Part shown: positions 23,560 through 39,169 of the stretch, in pieces
Layout: each line of letters opens with the position of its first letter
How positions within the stretch are numbered: position 1 is the first letter of the stretch
Assembly: GCA_025765595.1 (NCBI GenBank)
Contig: JAIVFH010000008.1
Location: forward strand, 124,001 to 188,000
Length of the DNA stretch: 64,000 bases
DNA from: Obelidium mucronatum
Taxonomy: Eukaryota > Chytridiomycota > Chytridiomycetes > Chytridiales > Chytriomycetaceae
Reading direction: 5' to 3'
Translations under genes and position numbers: made by a program
Notes under the pieces: model-generated
What the model was told of the DNA's origin: nothing
The model's input: the letters and a program-made list of their open reading frames with translations, nothing else
Database searches by the model: none

Positions 23560-25137
23560 TCAAACCAGAACTTCATCCAAACCCCTGTTGGCGGCCCTCT
23601 TCAAGTCCTTCAGCTCCTTCTCCTGCTGTTCCATAGTAATGCTCTTTGGTTCCAATGGAATCAGTCCAAGGGTCTCAAACATTTGCTTGTCGTCATTGTG
23701 AGCATTGTTTGGCGTCGTTAAGAGCTTGTCGCCTGTGAAAATCGAGTTTGCGCCTGCCATGAAGCAAAGAGCCTGTTCTGGCTGGGTGAAACGAACGCGA
23801 CCAGCACTGAGACGGATCATTGTTTGTGGCATAACGATACGGGCTGTTCCGATCATACGAATCATTTCCCAAATCTTGACTGGCTATTTGTTTTAAATGT
23901 TTTTTTTTTTGGTTGAAGGGAGCGCAGAAAAGAAAATCAAAACCAATGTGGTACAGAATAAAAAAAGGCAGCAAACCTCCAATTGTTCCAATGGAGTACC
24001 CTCGACTGCCAACAGAGCATTCACAGGAACACTTTCGGGGTGTTCAGGCAAAGTAGCAAGAGTATGCAACATTCCAACACGATCGCTATCACTTTCACCC
24101 AGTCCAATGATTCCTCCACTGCAAACGTTAATTCCAGCATCTCTGACATGAGCAAGTGTAGTCAAACGTTCGTCGTAGGAACGTGTGGTAATAATTTTGG
24201 GGTAGTATTCGCGAGAAGTGTCGACATTGTGGTTGTATGCCGTTAATCCAGCTTCTTTGAGTTGCTTCGCTTGCTCTTGGGTGATCATTCCAAGTGTGCA
24301 ACACACTTCCATACCCATCCCGCTTAATACATTGGAATTTTAATGAAAGACACCAAAAAGGAGGGGGTGCAAACGACATACCGAATCTCCTTCACGTATC
24401 CCAAAATATCCTTGAAGTTTGTTTTGCGACCTTCCATGTCTCTCCATGCAGCTCCCATACAGAACCGAGAGGAACCGGCATCTTTGGCAGCTCTCGCAGC
24501 TTCCAAGACGGCATCTTGCTTCATGAGTTTAGTCGATTCGACAGCAGTGTTGTGTTTGGATGATTGAGGACTACAATTTGGCTTAGTAAGATTGATTTGG
24601 TGCAAAAGCCAACATAATGTTTTCAAGGGTGAGAGGGGTGGATCGAATAATCTTTTTCATATTCGATTATCGTGCTATCTTTCTTTTGGCGAATGGGCCG
24701 TGAATGCGGATAGTTGAAGGGTGAGATAAGATGATGCATTGTGAGCAAGCCGCCCAAACAGCAGACAGGTGGAGGGGCCAAGACGCACCAGTACGAACAA
24801 TCCTCCGAACAACCTCCGGTTTTGATGCTCAGCAGAGTGCACTGCTGGACCGCCCGTCCGTCAAAGTTCCTGCGATGCACCAGCGACTGCAGAGCGAGAG
24901 ACATCAGCGCCAAACAACAAAGGCAAAAAGAAAAGAGCGCACCGAGTAGAACAGCAGATCCATCAGCGGCGACTCGTAGATGGCGCCGATCTGCGCGCGC
25001 GTCCAGTTTGTCTTCGGCGCGCCGCCGGCGAGCGCCGCTTCTTCGGCGGCGCTCGGCGCCCGCGAGCGCGGCGCGGCGACAGCGGCCGTCACGGACGCCA
25101 GCGAGCGGCGCGGCTGCAGCGAGAGACGGCGCAGCAT
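23560..25137 (-). CDS. BIO2: Biotin synthase (BioB/BIO2)
   Basis: This radical-SAM enzyme inserts sulfur into dethiobiotin, the last step of biotin synthesis, usually in mitochondria. Five exons: 25137-24943, 24886-24789, 24570-24382, 24322-23977 and 23883-23560. The Arg/Ser-rich start [12 protein letters not shown] fits an import signal. The family entry block [20 protein letters not shown] is followed by SLVHRRNFD. Exons 2 and 3 together rebuild the cluster-binding site C-SED-C-SY-C. Further on are [30 protein letters not shown] and the [2Fe-2S] ligand region MIRLSAGRV. Length and blocks match the family. It is divergent from the dethiobiotin synthetase gene, with 14 bases between the two start codons. 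Confidence 0.95.
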
Positions 25138-25151
25138 TTCGGGCAGAAAAA
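25138..25151. promoter_or_regulatory. 14-base gap between divergent BIO2 and BIO4 start codons
   Basis: The ATG of BIO2 (25137-25135, minus strand) and that of BIO4 (25152-25154, plus strand) face away from each other over 14 bases. Any promoter and 5' UTR must overlap the coding start of the other gene. The surrounding 400 bases are strongly GC-rich. Confidence 0.8.
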
Positions 25152-25997
25152 ATGTCGCTTTTCTCCGTGTTCTCCGCAAACACAAACACCGGAAAAACTA
25201 TCCTGTCGGCGGCCCTGTGTCGCGGCGCAAGCAGACGGCTCGGCGCTGAAAACGTTGCCTACATTAAACCAGTGCAGACCGGCTTCCCGGACGACAGCGA
25301 CGAGCGCTTCGTCACTGACTTCTGCAAGGGCATCCATGCAAGGACACTCTTTGCATACAGGGATCCCATCAGTCCACATCTGGCTGCAATAATAGTATGC
25401 TGCTTTCGTTTTGTAGTTTTATACCAACTCAAGTCTCATCACAGGAAAACCGTCCACTTGACGACCAAACTGTCTTAAAAGCAATTCAAGAAGAAATACA
25501 ATCGTCAATAAACAAGCGGCGATGTAAATCCAAGAAGGGTTTCATTTTGGTGGAAACAGCAGGAGGTTTGGTGTTTTTGCCTTTGAACCCTTGACACACT
25601 ATCTCTAATATTGAATTGTGAAAGAATAGGAGTTAACTCGCCTGCTGCATCTGGAACCCTTCAATCTGATCTTTACAAATCCCTGCAAATTCCGTCCGTT
25701 CTGATTGGAGATTCCAAACTCGGTGGCATCTCAACCACACTCTGTTCCTATGAAAGTATGCGACTACGCGGATACGATATCCCTTTACTTCTCATGTTCA
25801 ATGATGAACGATATCGAAATCACGAAATTATTCAAAAGTTTGTTGGCGCTCCCGTTGTTATTATCCCCACCCCACCTGAGAAACCATCTTCAAGCAATAT
25901 GGAACAAAACCTTCAACAAGATCGATTCAATCTGCTTCAATATTTTGAAAGCATTGACTCGCTCATGGCGGAAACCGTGGACAGTATTTCAAAATAA
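25152..25997 (+). CDS. BIO4: Dethiobiotin synthetase (BioD/BIO4)
   Basis: The enzyme closes the ureido ring of biotin from DAPA, CO2 and ATP. Exons 25152-25394, 25445-25565 and 25630-25997 join in phase to 243 residues. The start [18 protein letters not shown] has the P-loop of the family. It is followed by [11 protein letters not shown], the substrate-binding block; [11 protein letters not shown]; the second nucleotide block VETAGGVNSPA; and [18 protein letters not shown]. The wording is closer to the BioD half of eukaryotic BioD-BioA fusions than to short bacterial BioD. Here, though, the frame ends after the BioD domain and no aminotransferase follows. The stop is 9 bases from the stop of the convergent CDGSH gene. 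Confidence 0.93.
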
Positions 25998-26006
25998 ACT
26001 GTATTG

Positions 26007-26664
26007 TCATTCATCGTCAAGTACACCTGGCACGTATCCACACTTGTCGCAAATTTTGATGATATTCTCGTGCGGTGAATCAGGACATTCCTTCACTGCT
26101 TTGAGGTATTTTAGTGGCAGATGAATGTCTGTGTCACGAAATTCCAATAAATTAGTATATATTAACCAGTGAACTGAGAAGAAAAAATACTTAACGAGAT
26201 GCATCACAAAACGGCGGATCTGTCGTATACTTGCAATTACATATACTATAGAAAGACTGCGCTCCACCATCTTTTTTCGTTCCTTCCACAACCCATTTTA
26301 GAGGTTTGAATTTGGTTCCAATATGGCTTTCTATTTGAAAAAAAAAAAAAAAAGGAATCAGAGTGCTTGAATGTTTTGACAACAACAAGAAGAAATAAGA
26401 AATCACCCAACTGTCGCACCACGGTTGTGTTTTACTCAAGCCGCAGGTACACCAAAGCTTTGTTTCACCCATAGATAGGTTTCGTACGTTGATTGGACCG
26501 TACTGTTACACGACATCCCAAGTTATAATTTGACAGTTTCGAAATGAAAACAAGGGGCGTTTGTACCACCAACATACCATTGGCACACAAGGTTTCAAGC
26601 ATGGAGCGCTTCCAAGATCTTCAATGTCGGCTGTGGGTGCCGATGTAGTTGGTGCTCCGCTCAT
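26007..26664 (-). CDS. CDGSH iron-sulfur protein with two domains (CISD3-like)
   Basis: Four exons (26664-26578, 26502-26412, 26330 to about 26200, and a last one ending at 26007) give about 130 residues. Splicing rebuilds two CDGSH motifs across the exon joints. The first reads WCTCGLSKTQPWCDKSHIGT, the second CNCKYTTDPPFCDASH. Each C-x-C-x8-9-C-x3-H set binds a [2Fe-2S] cluster. Two motifs in one chain are typical of mitochondrial CISD3/MiNT. The extra C-terminal stretch (VKECPDSPHENIIKICDKCG) ends in a C-x2-C pair. There is no clear targeting peptide; the N-terminus has LGSAPCLKPC. Confidence 0.85.
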
Positions 26665-26772
26665 TTTCGGAATAATTCGGAACTCAAAAATCAATACATT
26701 AAAAAAAAAATCATAAATGTACTTTAATTTTTCTGATGAGTGAACCAAAAAAAAACAAAAAACACACGTGTC

Positions 26773-31235
<4,463 letters not shown>

Positions 31236-31954
31236 TTCATTTCTGGTTTTCCACGAGTTTTTGGACGCCACTCAAACGGTTGATATTCGTCAATCTAAAT
31301 CATCGTCGTTAAAAGTCAATTCAAGGGTGGAGAAAGCTGTGTTTATTTTGCTAGTTTATTTTAATATCTCATTCTGCACGTATTCGAAGGGGTGGGATAA
31401 GAGGCGAGCTGGCATGGAGCTCTGTACCGACAATAGCACGTTTTCTTTGAAAGAATAGTTTTCTTTGGGTGCCTGAGAGTTTAATCACGTTTACAAAACG
31501 TTTCAGTGCAAGAACCTGTAGTAACCCATGTTTTCGAAAATAAAACACTTACAATAACCCAGACAACATTTTCATCTTCATTTTGTTGATTTGCCTGCTT
31601 CGTAGTGATTGATTCCAGATACTGCTGGCCTCTTGAGCTCAAATAATTTGCAACCTGTGGTTCAACTGTATTAATTCCAGCAAAGCCTGCACTTCCCACC
31701 TGCTGCTCCTCGTAATTATCATTTATCAATGTCGTTATGATTTCAGGTGGCGGCTGCACGCTCTGATTCAAGTTTGCCGCCTCTTTCTCATCGCGTTCCG
31801 CCTCGCTGTCCTTCAAGTAGTCCAGCTTTGCCACCAAAAGAGGAAGAACCGTTGCTGTTAAAATACTCGCTGGATCGTCACGGTGATGTCTCCTGTTTCT
31901 TCGCGCTTTCTTACGGAGTACCTTCAAAATCGAAACTTCATCCATTTTGCGCAA

Positions 31955-34402
31955 ATGCCAATCACAACTCTTCGTTCCTCTGAGCCAACATTGCTATCAA
32001 CGCTTAAAGAAAAAGACGGTCGCTCCCAACAAGAAGCATTAGCAAACTTAAGACTAGATGCTGGTCGGAAGCTGTTGGGCGATAATAAGCAAGAGGCGCT
32101 ATATCAGCTGCTACTGTGTTTAGACTGTGCGTTCTTCTGTCCTGATGTATTCCCTCCCTCTTTTCAATTAATCTTTTGAATTATTTACAGACATTCCGTC
32201 TTCTCTTCTATCTTATTTGGCTGAATTCTCTCCAACAAGTTACTCACACAGGCTGTCAATTCTTCTCCACACCCTTATACCACTTCTTGCTTCTCATAAC
32301 ATTACTCTGGATCCTTTGCTTTCAGCTCATAAATTATCGCCTGACGACCTTCGCATCCTGCCGCTAACCTCAAAGCAGTCCAACCAAGATGACCCTGTCG
32401 ACTCCTCACTGCCCATACCCCCTTTTCACTTCCTTCATCTCGATCATTTTTCAAACTCAATCAATGAGCTCAAAGTACTGGCGAATTTAAACCGAGTTGT
32501 GAGCTTATATGCTGCTGGACATGCTGACGGTGCCAGCGAAAAGAATGATACCGGTGAGAATCCTGATGCGCTAGGCACTGCTGAAATTTGGAGATTGGTG
32601 GATGTCTATTACGAGGGGCTGGATTTACATTGGTATGTTTTACCCCCACGTCCGTCCCGAAGTGGCTAAGACTAACGCCATTGGTTCAGGATGGTTGTAC
32701 TGGGAACTTGGCATTTGTATACTGGTCAGATTCGGGTCTGGTTGAGAAGGATTTTTAACAGAATGCAAGAGTCTGCTGTCCAAAAGAGTTACAACGTACC
32801 CAACCAATCAGTATGTGTCAACATCTCCCTTGTTTATTCATTTTCAAACTTATTTTGCCTTTACATACTGGCCCATGCAGGTAACTCCAGTTAAAGTTGT
32901 GAAATCGTCGCGCAGAATTGCTCCCACAATTGTGGATGTTGAAACATTCCTCTTGGCACTTATTGCTCGAAACTATATCGAATGTACTAAAGAGAGAGGA
33001 GTAAAAACAATGGCCGAAGTCTTGTGGGTATCACTGGGAAAGAAATTGTGGACTCCAACTGCCAAAATGCTGTCATTCTGGAAGTCACTTCTTCAAGGAT
33101 ATTCTGATCTGAACGTGAGACTGTTTGTGAAGACATGGAATAAGACTGACCCTGTATGTCACATCTACAGAGTGAAAGTATGACAGCGAAACCTATGGAC
33201 TCTGTCCAAGTAACGAAATATTTACGGGATATTCGGTCATTGTCGACAGGTTCATTATCCAGGACTTCTATTCCCCCTAAAAATACGAGGGATTATTGCC
33301 CATACTGGTATTATATATTCGCGATTAGCTTTGGTTGGAGCTGAGAACTGCAGAAGTGTGGCTGTTTCTGTTTTGGATTCAATTTTCTTCAAAGACGGCG
33401 TCCAGCACCGACGTGCAAGATCGTCTTGATGGATTTTTCGAGGATTTGGCTGATGGGTTTGTGGAACCAATAGTCAACTGGGACAGGTGAGAACATCAAG
33501 ATTGTGTCAACATCAAATTAAAATACAAGGTGTTGAAGCAAACCACTCCAAGCTTGTCAATCATATGCTGAAACCTTTAAGACTGGCAATTCCAGAGAGC
33601 CCACATCGAAGCAAAACACCAGTACAGGAAAGATCGTTTGTTAACCCCGTCAAGAGCATCGCTACTCGATCGCGTTCGCCTTCTCCTATAAGGACGATTC
33701 TACCGTCTCTACACTCATCGAAGAACGCTACGTCAGCTGGGACTCCTAACAGCCCAAAGCGAAAGCATGGAACGCCAACATCGAAATTGCTTTTTCGAGA
33801 CGACAGTTTTGATCGACTTTTAGCATTGGACGATAATCCTGCTGTTGTATCTGCCAGACGAGAATCTCCCCTAAAAATTGAAGAACCAGTAATGCACACG
33901 TCTCATGCTCGATCGGACTTTGATCTGGATTCGTGCCCACCTACGTCATGGCTCTCAGAAACTGCTCCTTTGACCAGCGTCACGCGGAGCGAGAAAGAGC
34001 GGCTGGTGAAGATCGTGAGTGGAAGCGCGATGAACTTGGTTGAAGACCTTCCTACCAAACGCCGGTGACGGAAGTAAAACGATGGACAAATCGTTTTTAT
34101 GGGAAGACATGAGAACATCTGGAGCGCTCGCGTTCAAAAAACCTGAGAGTTTGAGAGAAAGCGATGACTTGATGGATGTGCCGTTACCAACCAAACGCGA
34201 ATGGAAAGAGAAATTCCTTTCTGTTGCCAATGGCAGTAGATCTGATTTGGATGAAGGAGATTCTTGGGCAGGGTTTGGGGAAGATGAAGATGTTGACAAT
34301 GATTTCTTCGTGGCTCAAATGAATGACGAGCACGATTCATGGAAGGGTATTCAAGTGGAAGAAAGTAGGAAGGCCCGACTGTTGTCAAAGATTCATCATT
34401 AA
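31955..34402 (+). CDS. Hypothetical multi-exon protein with disordered, acidic C-terminal part
   Basis: The ATG at 31955 opens MPITTLRSSEPTLLSTLKEK. Exons that splice in phase cover 31955 to about 32127, then from IPSSLLSYLAEFSPTSY, through LHWMVVLGTWHLYTGQIRVW, VTPVKVVKSSRRIAPTIVD and DVQDRLDGFFEDLADGFVE. They look like a helical repeat or HEAT-like fold. The last 300 residues are Ser/Pro-rich with many SP sites (RSRSPSPIRT) and end with an acidic segment (GFGEDEDVDNDFFVAQ). Frame links near 33500 and 34060 are not fully resolved. SP clusters suggest regulation by proline-directed kinases. No family was recognised. Confidence 0.5.
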
Positions 34403-34414
34403 ATTTTGTGGATT

Positions 34415-34729
34415 TTACTTTATTTCATTTACTTCGACTTTCGGGGCGTTTGGTTCGTCCACTATGGCTGTCATTGCTTTTTGAAGTTCTGCAATCTCTG
34501 TAACTGTTTCAAATTCGATGGAGACGTACTTGTACCGATTATGTCGCAAGTCAAATTTGTCCGAAATGAATAGCAAATGGCTCTTTTGGTTGATGGCAGT
34601 GAAAGTTTCCCAGGTAGATTGAGTTGTCACAATAAACCAAAAGCAATTAGAGGCATCACTCTGGACAATCCAAGATTTTCCATTCAATGAAAGCATGAAA
34701 GCTTCACATTTTATCCATGGTTGTGCCAT
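34415..34729 (-). CDS. Small single-exon protein (104 aa), unknown
   Basis: The frame runs from the ATG at 34729 to the stop at 34415 and has the codon pattern of a real gene. It starts MAQPWIKCEAFMLSLNGKSW, followed by SDASNCFWFIVTTQSTWETF. The W-x-V-x-S and F-x-V-T-x-x-x-x-W-E pattern is faintly like the head domain of XLF/XRCC4-type end-joining proteins, but the protein is too short for the coiled coil of that family. The likeness is weak. Confidence 0.5.
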   Translation of the reverse strand: MAQPWIKCEAFMLSLNGKSWIVQSDASNCFWFIVTTQSTWETFTAINQKSHLLFISDKFDLRHNRYKYVSIEFETVTEIAELQKAMTAIVDEPNAPKVEVNEIK

Positions 34730-34788
34730 TATTGTTTTTCTTTTCCTGTATTGACAACAGAGGATTCCCTAATCACGTTCATTAGAGT

Positions 34789-37510
34789 TTATGGCTGCCA
34801 GCGACAAAGTATCTGTACCAGTGATTTAAATCGGACAAATCCATGCATTGTCATCGTAAGTAATTGAGTATCCCCCAATTTTCCCAATAGCTCTCCCTTC
34901 TCTCGTTGAGATTCGACTTCTCGTTTTAGTGGTGCGTGACGACCTCCTCTGATGCCTTGTCGGTCTGGTACCCCGTTAACAGACCGATCTTGCGAGCTTG
35001 AATTTGATATCATTGATTTCTCCGTTTTGAAAATCGCATGGCTTTGTCGTCCTGGAAGCATGATAGCTCGAAGCACTGTAATCTTTGCAGAACATCGCTC
35101 AGATAGAACCAACGATATTTTGGGCAGAAATATGGATCCTAAAGTAATAAGAACCAATATCCAAACATATGTGGCGTTGAAAAGCGCGATACTGACGGGG
35201 TTTGGGTTGCCCGTTGTGACAGGAATCACGACTACAGGCAAAATAGCAAGCGTTGTTGTAATCATTGATGAGAAGGTGTATTCTCCAGTAATTCCTTCAG
35301 CACCACGAGTTACCATGGCGAGAGCGATGGCTGCCACGAGTAAAAGGCTGTTGTACACCAACAATATTCGGTATGGAACACCAAATTCTTCGTTCTTTTC
35401 CTTGATAAAAAATACCAATGATTCATCTTTCAGAATTACGCGTGTCGGGGTGAATTTCGTGTTCAAAGCCCAGTTTATGGATAAGACCTATCAAGGAAAT
35501 GGTGAATCTCCTGATATAAACCCCCCCAACGATGACTTAACTATTTCTACGACAAGGTTTGCTAATAACGGGAAAAGAAATTCATTCACAATCGAGAAGT
35601 CAGACGCAATTTTCTTTCCCGACATGACGAGAACGTAATTGACTCGCATTTTGGCGAGAACTGCTGCTAGGAGAGAACCGTAGCCTACGAACTGAAGGCA
35701 ACTTTGGATTTCATGATTCAGAATTGATATTGGTGAGGCGATGTAAAAGGGAAGCGATGCCATCAGCAGGATGCAACCGAAGATGAAAGTGTAGAGAACG
35801 TAAGGGGACGTCCTCTTGACAGTTGTATGACTGCTGCAACAAAGCATGAACACAATACAGAAAATTATCATAATAATTCCAGTTATAATGTAGGCTATGA
35901 TAACAGCTCCAGTTCTAGTTCGACTGGTTATATTGGATAGCTTAATTGGAATCGATCCGTCGGAAGGTGGTTTCTCGGAGCCTTAACAGTCTTTCAGATA
36001 TTAATTTATGCAGGGCAAGGCTCCAAACCTCCAAAAAATACTGGAGTCATTTTTTCATAAAATGAGAAACTGCTTCCATCGGCTGCTGTTTCTCCAAGTA
36101 TTCTTTGCGTTTCATTTCCAGTGTATTGAAATATTTGATATGGTCTGATCTTTCGCTTAGTTGGAAGTTTGAATAAATCTGACGCAAACTCACAAATCGA
36201 TGTCGCCATATTGATTTAGTTTAAGTGGGCTCACGGTCACTCCATCAAAAGATACTTTCTGAAACAATCGATAGTCCATGTATTCTTGAAGTTGTTTTGT
36301 TGCAAGATGATTGGGGGTGAAACTGGCGTTTGATTTCATCAGCTGCTCAAAAAGTAAATGTCAAGTTAATGTCCAATGCCATTTCTACTGTCGAAGAAAA
36401 AACATACCAAATCGAGGCCTAAGGCGAGCAAAATTACACAATCATACATTGTGTAGATTGAGAGCCATGTGATTTGCTGATAGTCACTTTCTTTTAGTTC
36501 TGTTATTTTGGCATGATTCAACAAAGTTTGATAGAATCGCTTGGCAGAAGGAGAAGCATCAGTTGGATACAAGGATACAAATTGAATGAATCCTGATGAC
36601 ATATTGAGCGATGCTTTGGGTGGTAGGGTGTCAACATTGTTATAGCTCATCCAAACAAAATCAGGGCCAACAAAGCCCATTTCTCCCAATCTATAGTAAA
36701 AAAACGAGCAGAATGATCCTCTACCGCTAATAAATATGTATCGCGCGCGAGACATTCTGAGAATCATGGCTGCATATTCCAGCATATCTGCATTTTGTGT
36801 ACTCATTCGAATAGTGGCAACGATTTCAATATTGTGTCTTTCCATCGAACCGCTGATATCTCGATGGAAGGAAACAGCAAGAGTATCCCCAGTTTGATAA
36901 ATCATAGCAATTCGTTTGACATTCAATTTCTTCAAGAACTGAAACACGTGCTCTCCAATGCCCAAGGAAGTCAATGTTCGGATAAAGTACGGATAAATCA
37001 GTTTGTTAGAGAATCTTGGGCTTCCGCTTCCTCCCGAGCACATTGGAATTTTCAGCAGTGAAGAAACCTGAGCTGGACCACTGTTTTCTTCGTCGGTTAT
37101 GAGAAACATTTAAATTTCAGAACTCACAGCGCCGTTGTACTGTATTGGTTTCCAATAACAGCTATCACGTCATTGTGATTGATTCCAAAGTCCGTTGAAG
37201 TAACGGCAGTTGCGAAGCCCCCGCTTTCCCCCCCATACCGATCCTCCACATCAGGATACCATTCCCCACAATCTGAAAATCGCTTTATATTGATATGAAT
37301 ATCTGGTAATATTTCTGAACTGTTGTTAATGACGTTGACAGCTGCCAGAGTTGCGAGATCTCCAAAGTATGGATTGGCGGACGGTTTGTATATTCGAGAT
37401 AAAGACTCTTGAGTCGATATGGTGAAATTGGATACATAGGAGCCATTAAGAACAGTACTCTGGAAATAGCAATAGTTGCTGATGAATCCAAAGGTGATGT
37501 TTGTCTTCAT
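34789..37510 (-). CDS. Class C G-protein-coupled receptor 1 (metabotropic/GABA-B-like)
   Basis: The extracellular half is a periplasmic-binding-type ligand domain. It runs from the ATG at 37510 (MKTNITFGFISNYCY) through INIKRFSDCGEWYPD, DVIAVIGNQYST, KIPMCSGGSGSPRFSN and KLNVKRIAMIYQTGD. A seven-helix membrane domain lies at about 35.9-35.0 kb (TGAVIIAYIITGIIMIIFCI; LLLVAAIALAMVTRG; YVWILVLITLGSIFL). A short basic cytoplasmic tail ends at 34789. Introns at several points link the open stretches. No signal peptide is seen at 37510, and by analogy with receptor 2 a separate upstream exon may carry it. Ligand and G protein are unknown. It is homologous along its length to the gene at 58.9-62.5 kb. 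Confidence 0.8.
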
Positions 37511-37665
37511 CTTCCGATTGTAAATCACAACTTCTTTTCTTTTGGGGGCCAATGTAACTCGATGACAAACGCGAATTTGATGCAATTTGGCGACTGGTTT
37601 GAAATGTTGACTGTTTGTTTCATCTGACTTTGAGCTGAAACAGCAGCACGTTTTTCTAAAACCAT

Positions 37666-39039
37666 ATGAACAAATATCCTGACAGCATCATTGCCCTGCT
37701 TACCGCGGTTGCAGGACTGGCTCTATGGATCCTAATGGTGTTTATTGGAAATGGTGCTGTGATTGTGAGGTATGCTGTATGCTATGTGACTCCGAGCATT
37801 CAACGATCCAATTGCAGCTTCCTCAGATATCATTTCCCGCCAAAATCAATATCAGCATTGAAATCGAAAGATAGTGCCCCTGGAGTATCTATTCTTCGTC
37901 CGTTGAAGGGGGTCGATGCAAACTTGATCGAGAATTTGGCTTCAGCTTTGAAACTCAACTACCCCAACTTTGAGATTCTGTTCTCTGTGGCTGATAGTAA
38001 TGATCCTGCTATTGAAGTTGTTAACAATCTCATGAAGAATTTTCCTGATGTCCCCGCAAGACTTGTTGTGGGTGGGTCTTGGTGTTTTCAGCAACCGTTA
38101 ACTAATCTACCTCTCATACAAGGTGAATCTCATTTTGGGGTTAATCCAAAAGTAAATAATTTGCTTACATCATACGCCATCGCAAAGCATGAGATTGTGT
38201 GGATTCTTGACTCGAACATCTTTGTCAAACCAGACACTCTTGGGAGAGCTGTGGATTGCTTGATGCAATCAAACGTAGGCCTTGTTCATCACATTCCGAT
38301 TGGTGTTCGACCTGAAAGCTTTGGTACCTCGGTCGAACAAGTTTATCTTAATACTACCCACGCCAAAATCTACACCATGGTCAACAAACTAAGATTGGGC
38401 AGTTGTGTCATAGGAAAATCGAATCTATTTCGGAAATCTGAACTCGCACACGTTGGAGGATTGGCATATTTTGGGAAATTTATGTCAGAGGATAATATTA
38501 TGGGTCGCTCAATTTGGGATCAAGGGCGTTTACACGTTATTCCGGCAGATGTCGTCTACCAACCTCTGGGGAAAAGTGGATTGACTGATTACTTCAAACG
38601 CCGCGCTAGATGGACACGAATGCGTAAATTTATGGATATTGGAGCTGTCATTCTGGAGCCATTCACCGAGTGTTTTCTTAATGCCATCGTTTCTTCATTC
38701 GCCTTCAGCTTCTTTTTTGGAGTCCCACGTATTTGGTTCTTCCTTGTGCATGTTATGTGGTGGTTTATTGCAGATTTGCTGTTAGCCTTGTCGATTGAAT
38801 CGTCAACTGTGACAGATAGTTTTTGGGGGTATGTTGGCGCGTGGTTTATTCGGGAACTGTCTACGTTACCAGTCCACTTGCATGCTGTTGCTGGGAGTAG
38901 CGTTGAATGGAGAGGCAAGAAGTTCAGGCTGCAGCCTGATGGGACAGTAGCACCCGCCGACGGATCGAAGGGTCATGGAAGGTTCTCTCGTATTTCGTCT
39001 TTGTTTACGACAACATCTGAAAGAGTGAAAGAAGAATGA
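37666..39039 (+). CDS. GCS1: Ceramide glucosyltransferase, copy 1 (GT21)
   Basis: The enzyme moves glucose from UDP-glucose to ceramide at Golgi/ER membranes. Exons 37666-37769, 37818-38071 and 38123-39039 join in phase. An N-terminal membrane anchor (LLTAVAGLALWILMVFIGNG) precedes GVSILRPLKGVD, the family's opening block. The GT21 catalytic signature is complete: D1 in FSVADSNDPA, D2 in WILDSN, D3 in MSEDN and the RRARW box. C-terminal hydrophobic segments follow (FFLVHVMWWFIADLLLAL). It ends soon after RLQPDGTVAPADG, without the tail that copies 2 and 3 carry. Confidence 0.92.
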   Translation: MNKYPDSIIALLTAVAGLALWILMVFIGNGAVIVRYAVCYVTPSIQRSNCSFLRYHFPPKSISALKSKDSAPGVSILRPLKGVDANLIENLASALKLNYPNFEILFSVADSNDPAIEVVNNLMKNFPDVPARLVVGGSWCFQQPLTNLPLIQGESHFGVNPKVNNLLTSYAIAKHEIVWILDSNIFVKPDTLGRAVDCLMQSNVGLVHHIPIGVRPESFGTSVEQVYLNTTHAKIYTMVNKLRLGSCVIGKSNLFRKSELAHVGGLAYFGKFMSEDNIMGRSIWDQGRLHVIPADVVYQPLGKSGLTDYFKRRARWTRMRKFMDIGAVILEPFTECFLNAIVSSFAFSFFFGVPRIWFFLVHVMWWFIADLLLALSIESSTVTDSFWGYVGAWFIRELSTLPVHLHAVAGSSVEWRGKKFRLQPDGTVAPADGSKGHGRFSRISSLFTTTSERVKEE

Positions 39040-39169
39040 TAATGTAATAATTCGCCGACAAGCACCACCCCTGGTATTTGTTTTTGGCGGGTTGATTTAT
39101 TGCATCCAAAAAAACGAAACAGTACCTTTGCTTAACTTATCTCATCGCACAACCCCGCGAAAAGGAGTA

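Noticed and set aside
34952..35638. Plus-strand frame of 228 codons
   Set aside because: It is antisense to the membrane domain of class C receptor 1, which has clear helices and homology to receptor 2.
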